Source of the DNA: Planktothrix sp. FACHB-1365
Lineage (GTDB): Bacteria; Cyanobacteriota; Cyanobacteriia; Cyanobacteriales; Microcoleaceae
NCBI RefSeq assembly: GCF_014697575.1
Contig: NZ_JACJSC010000001.1
Span: forward strand, 744,001-808,000
Direction: 5' to 3'
Length of the DNA: 64,000 bases
The notes under the pieces were generated by a model. That model searched no databases. It saw only the letters and a list, made by a program, of their open reading frames with translations, and was not told the DNA's origin. Position numbers and translations under genes: made by a program. Numbering within the stretch: the stretch's first letter is position 1; every line of letters starts with the position of its first letter. Of the stretch, positions 28,469-36,946 are shown in pieces.

Positions 28469-29264
28469 ATCGTTGACCGCGTAAAAATCCAATCAAAGTA
28501 AGATTAAACGCCTGGGCTAAACTCACCGCTAAACTACTGGGTGCAGAAACCGCACAAATGATGGGAATTTTTGCCATCAAACACTTTTGAATAATTTCAA
28601 AGCTGGTGCGTCCACTCACCATCACCATTCTCTGATTTAGAGGGAATTCATCGGCTAAAAAAGCTGACCCAATTAACTTATCTAAAGCATTATGACGTCC
28701 GACATCTTCGCGTAATTTTAATAAATTCCCCTCTGGATTAAATAATGCCGCAGCGTGTAACCCCCCGGTTTTATGAAACACACTCTGCGCCTGGTTTAAT
28801 TGTTCGGGTAAATTATAGATAATATTAGCCGTAACGTGCCAATCTTCTGTTAAAATCGGACAACCTTTTTGTTCTAAAGATTCAATACTCGCTTTCCCAC
28901 AAACTCCGCAGGAACTATTTGTAAAAAAATGACGTTCTAAGGATTTAAAATCCAGGTTTAATTCCGGTTTTAGGGTGACATTAACAATATTTTGTCGTTG
29001 TTCTCCATCAATATTAGGGTCAACGCAATAACTCATTTTGACAATATCAGATTTATTTTTTATTATTCCTTCACTATACAAAAATCCAGCGACTAATTCA
29101 AAATCAGCCCCAGGAGTTCGCATTGTCACCGCCAGGGTTTTGTTAGTCGGAGATAAGCGAATTTCTAAGGGTTCTTCCGTTGCTAATTCATCAAAACGAG
29201 AACGTTCTTTTCCCTCAAAAACCACCCAAATTTTTGCTTTTGTTTTACTATTACCTGTATTCAT
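28431..29264 (-). CDS. fdhD: Formate dehydrogenase accessory sulfurtransferase FdhD
   Basis: The 277-residue protein contains NSSCGVCGKASIE with the functional Cys119 and Cys122, the FELVAGFLYSEGII segment, KLREDVGRHNALDKLIG and MVMVSGRTSFEI, all characteristic of FdhD. It takes sulfur from a cysteine desulfurase and places it on the molybdenum cofactor of formate-dehydrogenase-type enzymes. Its probable client is the oxidoreductase encoded just upstream on the same strand (start at 31696). A gap of 209 bp with a dispersed repeat separates them, so they may or may not share a transcript. The end overlaps the phytochrome gene. Confidence 0.95.
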   Translation of the reverse strand: MNTGNSKTKAKIWVVFEGKERSRFDELATEEPLEIRLSPTNKTLAVTMRTPGADFELVAGFLYSEGIIKNKSDIVKMSYCVDPNIDGEQRQNIVNVTLKPELNLDFKSLERHFFTNSSCGVCGKASIESLEQKGCPILTEDWHVTANIIYNLPEQLNQAQSVFHKTGGLHAAALFNPEGNLLKLREDVGRHNALDKLIGSAFLADEFPLNQRMVMVSGRTSFEIIQKCLMAKIPIICAVSAPSSLAVSLAQAFNLTLIGFLRGQRFNVYSGLSRLRF

Positions 29265-29365
29265 AATTCCTAACTTAAAAACCCGCTTCTTTTTCCTTAT
29301 ATTGTAACTTTAGACCCAGGTTTAACCCTAGAAACCTGGTTTCTAAATTACCTATCTCTGTAGAA

Positions 29366-29450
29366 TTTGTGAAACAGTCCTGTAGGGGTTGGGTCATCCA
29401 ACCCAGGTGCCTAGAGGGTTTGAAAACCAAACCCCTACAATAAAATATTA
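29366..29450 (+). repeat. Composite dispersed repeat, copy 2 (partial)
   Basis: It begins aatttgtgaaa, continues with gtaggggttggg, a loop region and aacccctacaataaaatatta, and stops at that constant tail without the terminal palindrome of copies 1 and 3. It sits between fdhD and the oxidoreductase gene. The stem of about 12 bp could act on a transcript reading across in either direction. Confidence 0.65.
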
Positions 29451-29473
29451 CAACCTCAGTGCGAATTTCAACA

Positions 29474-31696
29474 TCATATTTTTTCCAGTTTAACAACAGC
29501 ATTATAATCAGGAACGCCTTCGGTAGACCGTTTATCTTTATCCAATAAAACGTTTCCTTCCGGCCAATGAACTTGTAAATTTTTAGGAGTCATAGGGGCA
29601 AGATAAATCCGTCCTTGATACTCTCCATACTCATTGATTAACCTAACTTTATCTCCCTGATTTAAACCCAACTGTTCTGCATCAATAGGATTCATTAATA
29701 TGGCTTCTCGCATCGCCCCGGTAATAGCATCTTTGCTTTCCTGTACCATACTATTAAACTGTTTTCCCCGTCTTGTAGCGACGAATAAATGCCCCTCTGG
29801 TAAGGTTTCAAGGGTTGGGCATAAGGAACAAAAATGAGCCTTTCCATCAACTGTGGGAAACTGCCAACCAAAACATAAATGTGCTCCCCCATATTGAAAT
29901 TGATCTCCCGCTTCTTTTAAATGTTGAATCCCCGCATATTGCGGGACAACTTTTGCGATTTCTTGACGCATTTCGGCTGTTGTTTCAAAGGTTAATTGTT
30001 GGGTTAATTCAGGACGAACTCGCCGCGCTAACTCCATAAAAACTTCCCATTCTGGACGCGCTTCTCCTATCCTTGGCCCCGGAATTTCAGGACTAAAAAT
30101 AACCCTTCGTTCTGTTGTGGTTTCCGTCACTCCGCCGGGTACTTCATAACGGGTTGTAGCAGGTAATATTAATACTGTTTCTCCCGGTTCTATTAACATT
30201 TGATGAGAACAAATAATATCCGCATGAACCCGCAAGGGAACCGTTTTTAAAGCGGTTTCTACAAAGTCCGGGTCGGGCATCACTTCTAAGAAATTCCCCC
30301 CAACAGAAAATAGAACATTTAGGTTATTTTCTGAAGCAGCTTGAATCATTTCTGTGGTCATTAAACCCGGTGTTTCAGGAACAGTAAACCCCCATAAATT
30401 TGAAAGTTCTGCTGCATTTTCGGGGTTAATTTTTCGCCCTCCGGGGAATACCGTTGCATAACATCCCATTTCCGCCCCCCCTTGTACTCCAGAATGTCCG
30501 CGAATGGGCATTAAACCACAGCCTTCTCGTCCGACAAATCCCTTAGTTAAGGCTAAATTAATAATGGCTTTCACATTATCTTCCCCGCATTCATGTTGAG
30601 TAATACCCATACTCCACACAAATACCGCTTTTTCTGCTTCGTGAACCATTTGAGCAAAACGGTACATTTCCTCTCTTTTTGTTCCAGAAACCTGTTCTAA
30701 AAATTCCCAAGATTGTTGATCTAAATTAACTTTTAAATTCTCAAAATCTGTGGTATAATGATGAATAAAATTATGATCAACCCAATTCTGTTCAATTAAA
30801 TGTTTAATCACCCCATTAATAAAAGCTAAATCTCCATTCAAATTGACTAAAAAGAAATCTTCCGCAAATTTAGTTCCAAATAAAGCACTTTCAGGAATTG
30901 ACGGAACCCAATATCGCTCCATTCCCGGTTCTCGATAGGTATTAACCACAACAATGCGAGTTCCGGCTTTTTTTGCCCAGTGTAAATATTTAACCGTAAC
31001 GGGTTGATTATTGGCAACATTAGAGCCAAAAAACACTAATAAATCCGTTCCTATCCAATCTTTATAGGAACAAGTGGTCGCCCCGACTCCTAATGTTGAT
31101 TTTAACGCTCCCGTGCTCGGAGAATGGCAAATTCTCGCCGCATTATCAATATTATTACTTCCTATCGCCCGGACTGCTTTTTGAGTTGCATAATAGGTTT
31201 CATTCACCGTCCCTCGACTGGTAATATAAAACCCTAATTGCTGAGGGGAAGTGGCTTTAATTTTTGTGGTGATTAAATCTAATGCTTCATCCCAACTAAT
31301 GCGTCGAAATCCAGAATCTCCTTTATCCCGTCTCATCGGATAGGGAACTCGACCTAACTCTCGTAATTCCGCACTACTTTTTTGTTTTAATTCCGCTACA
31401 TTTTCTAACAGTTTAGGATCAAATGCAGCCATTGTATTTAACCGCAATAACCGCAGACGAACATTACACAAATGTAACCCGTCTAACGTCCAATCTTTCA
31501 TCCCGGTAGTTCCCAGGGAACAGCCATCACAAACCCCATTATTTAAGATATCCCAAGTATAGGAAAATTGATCTTTATTCACCCAAGCTGCGCGAAATAC
31601 TTCCCAATAATTATTCGGATATTGTTCTCCTAAACCAAACGGTTTCCAACTCGCCCAATATTCCGGGTTCCATAATTTGTTGGGTTTTCGCAACAT
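29474..31696 (-). CDS. FdhF/YdeP family molybdopterin oxidoreductase
   Basis: The 740-residue protein belongs to the molybdopterin bis-guanine dinucleotide oxidoreductases related to formate dehydrogenase alpha and YdeP. An early Cys cluster (NGVCDGCSLG and a later LCNVRLR) could hold an Fe-S cluster. GFYITSRGTVNETYY, ARICHSPST, DLLVFFGSNVANNQPV, PIRGHSGVQGGAEMG and a C-terminal MNPIDAEQLGLNQGDKVRL domain bind the cofactor. The ARICHSPST Cys is the likely molybdenum ligand. The physiological substrate may be formate, but YdeP-type enzymes are poorly defined. ATG 31696 is used with agga about 9 nt upstream; the frame also has a TTG five codons earlier. Confidence 0.88.
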   Translation of the reverse strand: MLRKPNKLWNPEYWASWKPFGLGEQYPNNYWEVFRAAWVNKDQFSYTWDILNNGVCDGCSLGTTGMKDWTLDGLHLCNVRLRLLRLNTMAAFDPKLLENVAELKQKSSAELRELGRVPYPMRRDKGDSGFRRISWDEALDLITTKIKATSPQQLGFYITSRGTVNETYYATQKAVRAIGSNNIDNAARICHSPSTGALKSTLGVGATTCSYKDWIGTDLLVFFGSNVANNQPVTVKYLHWAKKAGTRIVVVNTYREPGMERYWVPSIPESALFGTKFAEDFFLVNLNGDLAFINGVIKHLIEQNWVDHNFIHHYTTDFENLKVNLDQQSWEFLEQVSGTKREEMYRFAQMVHEAEKAVFVWSMGITQHECGEDNVKAIINLALTKGFVGREGCGLMPIRGHSGVQGGAEMGCYATVFPGGRKINPENAAELSNLWGFTVPETPGLMTTEMIQAASENNLNVLFSVGGNFLEVMPDPDFVETALKTVPLRVHADIICSHQMLIEPGETVLILPATTRYEVPGGVTETTTERRVIFSPEIPGPRIGEARPEWEVFMELARRVRPELTQQLTFETTAEMRQEIAKVVPQYAGIQHLKEAGDQFQYGGAHLCFGWQFPTVDGKAHFCSLCPTLETLPEGHLFVATRRGKQFNSMVQESKDAITGAMREAILMNPIDAEQLGLNQGDKVRLINEYGEYQGRIYLAPMTPKNLQVHWPEGNVLLDKDKRSTEGVPDYNAVVKLEKI

Positions 31697-31783
31697 TCCT
31701 TTATTCCTCAATTGCGATGGATATCATTAATTTTACCCTAAAAAGGGTGAGGTTATGATATTAATATTTTAACAGGTTTATAA

Positions 31784-31802
31784 GGGCGAGGTCACCTCGC
31801 CC
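31784..31802. repeat. Perfect 19-nt palindrome
   Basis: The sequence gggcgaggtcacctcgccc is symmetric around its central c. It lies between csbD and the oxidoreductase gene, upstream of the latter's start. It has no T-run and resembles other short cyanobacterial intergenic palindromes. Confidence 0.5.
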
Positions 31803-31881
31803 CTACCCTGGAAATTGCGTTCTAGGTATTAATCACTTTAGTTGATAGTGAAACCTCAAAATACCTCCCCGACAATAAATT

Positions 31882-32070
31882 TTAAAGGTCTCGTGAAGCC
31901 TGATTCACTTTTTCTTTAATATTCTCAACCGAATGTTGAAATTGAGCTTCAGCTTGTTTTGCTTTTCCTTCGGCTTTATCTTGAGGATCACCCGTAATTT
32001 CACCGATAGCTTCCTGGGTTTTTCCTTCAATATTTTTAGCCGTTGCTTCTAATCTTTCTTTCATACTCAT
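31882..32070 (-). CDS. CsbD family stress protein
   Basis: The 62-residue hydrophilic protein follows the CsbD pattern: KERLEATAKNIEGKTQEAIGEITGDPQDKAEGKAKQ. CsbD-like proteins are small, Lys/Glu-rich and often induced by general stress; their biochemical role is unknown. The start is backed by aaggaagg about 5 nt upstream of the first ATG. It is a single gene flanked by gaps on both sides. Confidence 0.88.
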   Translation of the reverse strand: MSMKERLEATAKNIEGKTQEAIGEITGDPQDKAEGKAKQAEAQFQHSVENIKEKVNQASRDL

Positions 32071-32210
32071 TTTGACCTTCCTTGTTTTTAAACAAAGTTA
32101 AATTTTTATATTAATAATTCTAAAAAATTTAAACAATCTTAGCTTCTATCCTAAGACATAAACCAGGGAGCCGAACAATAAAAATAATCCGTTGTATTCA
32201 ATAGGTTTAA

Positions 32211-32738
32211 CTATCTGGGTGCTTTACGCCAACCCTTTTTAATCGCCTCTGACTCTGTACAAAACCACCTTTCTCCTTTTCCTCGATCAATAACTGTTGA
32301 TTTATAATCTTCCATCCCTGGAATATAATATAATTTATTACCTGTTTTCAGGGAAATATTGCCTTTAATTTTACATCCGGGTTTGATAATAGATTGAATG
32401 ATAGGAGGAAATTCACTCGGACTAGATTCTATAATAAAAACCACAATTATAGCGACAATCACATACTTGAGTATATTTATTAATATACCCTGTTTGATGC
32501 GTTTATTCGAGTTTAATTCATTAAGATAATGATCATCTTGAATAAAAGCTTTACTCGCATTTACTTTTCCATTTGCTTCAGTTTTCTGCTCATACACAAT
32601 TATATCTCCGACTTTTGGGCGACGACTTGCACCCTTCAACGCACTAATATGCAAAAAAACCTCTTTACTCCCATTATCGGGTTTAATAAAGCCAAAACCT
32701 TGATCATTTTTCCAGATCGTCAGTTGTCCTTTTTTCAT
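32211..32738 (-). CDS. Cold-shock domain, membrane helix and sunset-like C-terminal domain fusion
   Basis: The 175-residue protein joins three parts. Residues 1-65 are a cold-shock domain with RNP-like motifs (GFGFIK near 14-19 and VFLHISAL near 27-34). Residues about 82-104 form a membrane helix. Residues about 120-175 (CKIKGNISLKTGNKLYYIPG and GERWFCTESEAIKKGWRKA) match the small domain often called sunset, found at the ends of secreted or membrane nucleases. The first part should bind nucleic acid in the cytoplasm, the last lies across the membrane. The gene follows the ankyrin gene by 48 bp on the same strand. Function unknown. Confidence 0.82.
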   Translation of the reverse strand: MKKGQLTIWKNDQGFGFIKPDNGSKEVFLHISALKGASRRPKVGDIIVYEQKTEANGKVNASKAFIQDDHYLNELNSNKRIKQGILINILKYVIVAIIVVFIIESSPSEFPPIIQSIIKPGCKIKGNISLKTGNKLYYIPGMEDYKSTVIDRGKGERWFCTESEAIKKGWRKAPR

Positions 32739-32786
32739 GACAAATTTTATATTAAAGTTTCATTCATTATAATTCCTAAACCTCCA

Positions 32787-34178
32787 TTATTCTTGAGCAT
32801 TTGCCTTTCTCAACTGTTGAACAACAGATTTATAACCTTGAAATTCAGCTAACATTAAAGCCGTGTATCCGCCTTGATTTTTATCATTAATATTAGCCCC
32901 AAACTCAATTAATAATTTAACCGTTTCTTCATAACCCCGTGAAGCTGCCCACATTAACGCAGTCGAATCCGAATCATCCTTTATATTAACATCTGCGCCT
33001 CGATTTAAAAGTACCTTAACAATACTAATATCTCCCCGAATTGCTGCTTTCATTAAAGCTGTTTTTCCCTGATCTGCACAACTATTAATATCAGCCCCAG
33101 ACTCTAATAAAATCTCAATTAATTCAATATTTCCGCCTTGAATTGCAGTTGTTAATATGGTTTCTCCAAATATTTTTTGATTTAAAATATTAGGCAAATT
33201 TTCAGTATTTGCTTTTTTAACTAATAATTTAAATATCTCAGGATAACCTTGTAATATTGACACCATCAGGGGAGTATCACCCAAACGATTTTTGACATCA
33301 ACCCTAGCTCCGTGATTGAGTAATAATTCCACGATTTCTATATAACCTTCAACTACTGCTAAATTTAAGGCAGTTTCTCCATCGTGATCGCTTGCATGAA
33401 CGTCTGCACCTGCCTCTAATAATAATTCTGCGATCGCTAAATGACCCGCAGCAGCAGCCGCCATTAACGCCGTTCCCCCATCATTATTGCTGCGATTAAT
33501 ATCAGCATTTGCCTCCAATAATATTCGGACTAACTCAATATTTCCCCCATCCACCGCTAACATTAATGGGGTTTCTCCATCACGGTTACAAACATTCACA
33601 TCTACCCCAGCAGCCAATAACATTTGTACTCCTTGAATGGCTTGCTGTTGTGTCGCTTGCAAAAGCACTAAACCCACATTTGGATCAGAATTTCCCGCTT
33701 TCAGCAAAGCCTGAATAATTGATAAATGTCCCTTAGACAACGCTAATTTTAAAGCCGTATCTCCGTCTTGATCTTCAATCGTAACATTCGCCCCCGTCGC
33801 TAATAATAAATCAACCATTTCTGTATCGCCCTTCAACGCCGCCGCCATTAACGCCGTACTTCCATCTTCATTTTTAGCATTAATATTCGCTCCCCTTTCA
33901 ATTAACAAACGAGCCACATCTAATTGATAATGAGCCGCCGCCAACATTAAAGCGGTTATCCCATAACGTTTACTGGCATAATTAACATCAGCCCCTCTAT
34001 CCAGTAAAAGCCGAACAATTTCCGTATATCCTTTCGTTGTTGCCAACATGAGGACGCTAATCCCCTCTTTATCCTTAACATTAGGATTCACACCCCTATA
34101 GAGTAAAGCACGGGTGTTAATCATATTCCCGGTTTTAACGGCATGAATCAATTGGCTGTTTTGTTTAGTTGCGCCCAT
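32787..34178 (-). CDS. Ankyrin repeat protein
   Basis: The 463-residue protein is almost entirely ankyrin repeats: about 13 units of roughly 33 residues, most with the GxTALMxAAxxGxxxIVxLLLxxGADVN pattern. There is no signal peptide, membrane helix or catalytic domain, so it is a binding scaffold of unknown partner. The units diverge enough that array shrinkage or growth is not obvious. The downstream cold-shock/sunset gene lies 48 bp away and may share the transcript. Confidence 0.95.
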   Translation of the reverse strand: MGATKQNSQLIHAVKTGNMINTRALLYRGVNPNVKDKEGISVLMLATTKGYTEIVRLLLDRGADVNYASKRYGITALMLAAAHYQLDVARLLIERGANINAKNEDGSTALMAAALKGDTEMVDLLLATGANVTIEDQDGDTALKLALSKGHLSIIQALLKAGNSDPNVGLVLLQATQQQAIQGVQMLLAAGVDVNVCNRDGETPLMLAVDGGNIELVRILLEANADINRSNNDGGTALMAAAAAGHLAIAELLLEAGADVHASDHDGETALNLAVVEGYIEIVELLLNHGARVDVKNRLGDTPLMVSILQGYPEIFKLLVKKANTENLPNILNQKIFGETILTTAIQGGNIELIEILLESGADINSCADQGKTALMKAAIRGDISIVKVLLNRGADVNIKDDSDSTALMWAASRGYEETVKLLIEFGANINDKNQGGYTALMLAEFQGYKSVVQQLRKANAQE

Positions 34179-34192
34179 GTTGGGTTTTGTGG

Positions 34193-34211
34193 AACAGGCA
34201 TCTTGCCTGTT
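34193..34211. repeat. Short palindrome upstream of the ankyrin gene
   Basis: The sequence aacaggcatcttgcctgtt pairs aacaggca with tgcctgtt around a 3-nt loop. It lies 15 bp before the start codon of the ankyrin gene, in its leader. It looks like a common cyanobacterial dispersed palindrome; a regulatory effect is possible but not shown. Confidence 0.45.
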
Positions 34212-34375
34212 AAGTGTGTTAAATAGGATCAGGGTCTAACAATTGCGTTCAAACAATTTACCTGAATCTTCGCAGGCAGATTAAAAAAGATCAAGTGATC
34301 CACAAGGGTGACTAATGACGCTTAACTGGTGTATGCTAAGTTTTATTAAGTTTTATTGCTTCCTCAGAGAACACT

Positions 34376-34846
34376 ATGGATTTGACCCTTCCAGCATCGA
34401 TTAAGCCTTGGCTGAATTTCTTTCATCCCCTCCTCATGTGGATTTTATTAGGATTATCCGTTTATGCGATGTATTTGGGTGTCCAAATTCGTCGCACCCG
34501 TGAAGCCCAAGGCGACACTAAAAAAGAATTAATTAAAGGAAAATTTAATCTTAAACATCACCAAATCGGTTCCCTGCTGTTGGCTTTGATGGTTCTGGGA
34601 ACCATTGGCGGGATGGGTGTCACTTATATTAACAACGGTAAACTCTTCGTTGGCCCCCACCTCTTAGCCGGACTGGGAATGACCGGAATGATAGCCATTT
34701 CTGCTTCTTTAACCCCTTATATGCAAAAAGGTGCAGATTGGGCGAGAGTCAGCCACATTGCTCTCAATACCTTAATTCTAGGACTCTTTGCTTGGCAAGC
34801 TGTCACTGGAATGGAAATTGTGCAGAAAATTATTAGCAATCTGTAA
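34376..34846 (+). CDS. DUF4079 family membrane protein
   Basis: The 156-residue protein has four predicted membrane helices (about 15-32, 60-80, 90-110 and 122-148). Conserved His residues lie near the first two helices (FFHPLLMW and NLKHHQIG) and in VSHIALN, a pattern like small cytochrome-b-type membrane proteins. I recognise the overall sequence as DUF4079, common in cyanobacteria and of unknown function; heme binding is only a suggestion from the His spacing. It is a single gene closed by a strong terminator. Confidence 0.82.
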   Translation: MDLTLPASIKPWLNFFHPLLMWILLGLSVYAMYLGVQIRRTREAQGDTKKELIKGKFNLKHHQIGSLLLALMVLGTIGGMGVTYINNGKLFVGPHLLAGLGMTGMIAISASLTPYMQKGADWARVSHIALNTLILGLFAWQAVTGMEIVQKIISNL

Positions 34847-34853
34847 GAGTTCA

Positions 34854-34884
34854 CGGTTAACTGTTAACAGTTAACCGTTTTTTT
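34854..34884 (+). terminator. Intrinsic terminator after the DUF4079 gene
   Basis: A perfect 12-bp inverted repeat, cggttaactgtt followed by aacagttaaccg (34854-34877), has no spacer and is followed by seven T. It starts 8 bp after the stop codon. Confidence 0.85.
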
Positions 34885-34938
34885 GAGTTAAATTTTAGCT
34901 CGATTAAGCCTGAAGAATATCCTGAACTGTTCACTTTA

Positions 34939-35379
34939 CTAATTCAATTCATCGGTATTCCCAGAATTAACCCGATAACCGTAAAAATTAATTTGATAAT
35001 CCGTAATTTTGACTCCGGTTTGTTGTTCAACTAAAGTTAATAATTCCGGCGGTAATTCGATATGGACATCTAAAATCTGATCCGTATCCAAGCAATTTAC
35101 ATGGGAATGGGAATCACTAATATGTCCATATAAACGGCCATCAGAGCGTTCCACACACTCAATAATATTTTCACGCGATAAAGCCTCTAAATTTTGATAA
35201 ACCGATGTATGACCAATGGCTTTTCCCTGTTGATTCAATCGATCATAAATCTCCCGTGCGGATAAATGTTCTTGAGCTTGCCAAAGCAACTCTAAAATTA
35301 AACGCCGCTGACGACTCAAGCGCATTCCTCTGGCTTGACAGGAATTTATTGCATCTTCTAAAGAACGAATCGGTTTCAC
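34939..35379 (-). CDS. Fur family transcriptional regulator, PerR-like
   Basis: The 146-residue regulator has a winged-helix DNA-binding half (GMRLSRQRRLILELLWQ, AREIYDRLNQQGKAIGHTSVYQNLEAL) and a metal-binding half with the His-rich segment DSHSHVNC. The C-terminal pair of CxxC zinc motifs common in FurA/Zur is absent. Overall the sequence resembles the cyanobacterial PerR (FurC) branch, which senses peroxide. The start is a GTG, which keeps the family's usual KPIRSLEDA head. The assignment to PerR rather than Fur or Zur rests on recall and on the missing Cys pair. Confidence 0.85.
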   Translation of the reverse strand: MKPIRSLEDAINSCQARGMRLSRQRRLILELLWQAQEHLSAREIYDRLNQQGKAIGHTSVYQNLEALSRENIIECVERSDGRLYGHISDSHSHVNCLDTDQILDVHIELPPELLTLVEQQTGVKITDYQINFYGYRVNSGNTDELN

Positions 35380-35544
35380 TACTCTCGCCTCAGTTTATTT
35401 ATCGAATTTCAATAGGTTTTGAGATAACAGATTAAACGCTCACACTATGCTTCCATTGTATCTTAGGGATTTTAACGAACTTCCGTTATCCTCGTCCAAT
35501 CTAAAATTAATCTAAAATCGACTGCAATCTAAGGTTGACATTGA

Positions 35545-36027
35545 ATGGCAATTACAATAACGCTAAATTCCGAGCAAGTAAATCATTTAGATTTGTCCCC
35601 TGTTCAAACCGTCATTGAACCCCTCCTCAAAAATACCCCTATTACCCCTTATGAACAGCAAATCAGCTTCGTGATCGACTATTTCCGTGACCCAGAAGAC
35701 CCCAGAGAAATTTCAGAAGTTCCTGAAGTCCGATTATGGTTCATTCGCCTCGATGCTTACTATCCTTGGCTACCCTTTTTTCTGGACTGGAAATCCGGTG
35801 AACTCGCCCGTTATGTGGCGATGCTCGTTCCCCATCAATTCCATCGTACCGAAGGCATCCAATATAACCCCGAAGCCCTGGAAATCTTTTTAATGCAAAA
35901 AATTTTTATCCTCAACGACTGGCTCACCCAACAGCACCTTCCCCCCAAATCCCGCCTCATGGCAATGGCCCAAATGCTCGGCTACGACCTCGATGATTCC
36001 TTCTTTGAATATATCGTTAACCCTTAA
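35545..36027 (+). CDS. CRR6 family NdhI maturation factor
   Basis: The 160-residue soluble protein matches the CRR6 (DUF1817) family through [42 protein letters not shown] and [23 protein letters not shown]. In plants and cyanobacteria CRR6 assists assembly of the NdhI-containing module of the photosynthetic NDH-1 complex. It has no cofactor motif of its own. The gene runs into a long pyrimidine tract directly after its stop codon. Confidence 0.9.
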   Translation: MAITITLNSEQVNHLDLSPVQTVIEPLLKNTPITPYEQQISFVIDYFRDPEDPREISEVPEVRLWFIRLDAYYPWLPFFLDWKSGELARYVAMLVPHQFHRTEGIQYNPEALEIFLMQKIFILNDWLTQQHLPPKSRLMAMAQMLGYDLDDSFFEYIVNP

Positions 36028-36326
36028 CCCTCCCTCTCCCCCTTCTCCCCGTCCTCCCCGTCCTCCCCGTCCTCCCCTCTTCCCCCCATCCCCCCATCCC
36101 CTTGTCCCCCCATCCCCTTGTCCCCTCTTCCCCTCTTCCCCCCATCCCCTTGTCCCCTCTTCCCCTCTTCCCCCCATCCCCCCATCCCCCCATCCCCCCA
36201 TCCCCCCATCCCCTTGTCCCCTCTTCCCCTTGTCCCCTCTTCCCCTCTTCCCCCCATCCCCTTGTCCCCTCTTCCCCTTGTCCCCTCTTCCCCTCTTCCC
36301 CCCGTCCCCCCGTCCCCCCTCTTCTT
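36028..36326. repeat. Polypyrimidine low-complexity tract
   Basis: About 300 bp of the plus strand are almost only C and T with a few A and G, built from imperfect units such as ccccatccccttgtcccctc and ttcccctcttccccc. The minus strand is purine-rich with many G4 runs. Apparent frames on both strands (Pro/Ser or Gly/Arg only) are low-complexity artefacts. The tract lies between the CRR6 stop and the psaD leader. It could form triplex or quadruplex structures, and its length is likely variable between strains. Confidence 0.9.
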
Positions 36327-36410
36327 CTGTAACGGTTCTTTACGACTACTACAGACAAGGGCAACATCAGTGTTACGATTCCGTAAAAACATGATTTGAG
36401 TGATATTTCT

Positions 36411-36839
36411 ATGGCAGAAACACTGACTGGACAACCACCCAAGTTCGGCGGCAGCACCGGTGGGTTATTAACAAAAGCCCAAGTGGAAGAAAAATATGCA
36501 ATCACCTGGACTAGCACCAAAGAACAGGTGTTTGAAATGCCCACTGGCGGTGCTGCGATTATGAACGAAGGGGACAACCTTTTGTATTTAGCCCGCAAAG
36601 AACAGTGTCTAGCTTTAGGTGCTCAACTGCGGTCAAAATTCAAACCCAGAATAGACAACTATAAAATCTATCGCGTTTTCCCTAACGGCGAAACTCAATA
36701 TCTGCATCCCAAAGATGGCGTTTTCCCTGAAAAAGTCAACGAAGGACGTCAAGCCGTCAATGGCGTTGCTCACAATATCGGTAGCAACGTTGATCCGGCT
36801 AAAGTCAAATTTACAGGTAAATCTACCTCTGACGTTTAA
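36411..36839 (+). CDS. psaD: Photosystem I subunit II PsaD
   Basis: The 142-residue stromal-side subunit of photosystem I matches PsaD throughout: [66 protein letters not shown] and [14 protein letters not shown]. PsaD docks ferredoxin and stabilises the PsaC cluster subunit. ATG 36411 gives the standard length; the frame also has an upstream TTG that is not used in the family. Its leader of about 85 bp follows the polypyrimidine tract, so the promoter must lie there or within the tract. Confidence 0.98.
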   Translation: MAETLTGQPPKFGGSTGGLLTKAQVEEKYAITWTSTKEQVFEMPTGGAAIMNEGDNLLYLARKEQCLALGAQLRSKFKPRIDNYKIYRVFPNGETQYLHPKDGVFPEKVNEGRQAVNGVAHNIGSNVDPAKVKFTGKSTSDV

Positions 36840-36882
36840 AACGCTTTGAGTAATTCCAGGGCGCAATGCCCATAAACATATT

Positions 36883-36925
36883 AGGATGAAGGATGGTTTA
36901 TTCTCACCTTCATCCTTTTGTTTTT
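36883..36925 (+). terminator. Intrinsic terminator of psaD
   Basis: The arms aggatgaagg (36883-36892) and ccttcatcct (36907-36916) form a perfect 10-bp stem with a 14-nt loop, followed by a T-rich tail (tttgttttttattg). It begins 43 bp after the psaD stop. Its position also shows that the in-frame ATG at 36893 is not the start of trpE. Confidence 0.85.
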
Positions 36926-36946
36926 TATTGTTCGCTATTAGTCGCC

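Noticed and set aside
35890-36598. Several Pro/Ser-rich and Gly/Arg-rich reading frames over the pyrimidine tract
   Set aside because: They consist only of low-complexity residues forced by the C/T repeat and overlap CRR6 and psaD coding sequence; no domain or ribosome site supports them.
36893-36946. N-terminal extension of trpE from ATG 36893
   Set aside because: The extension lies inside the psaD terminator hairpin and T-run; the family start is MIFPDF at 36947.
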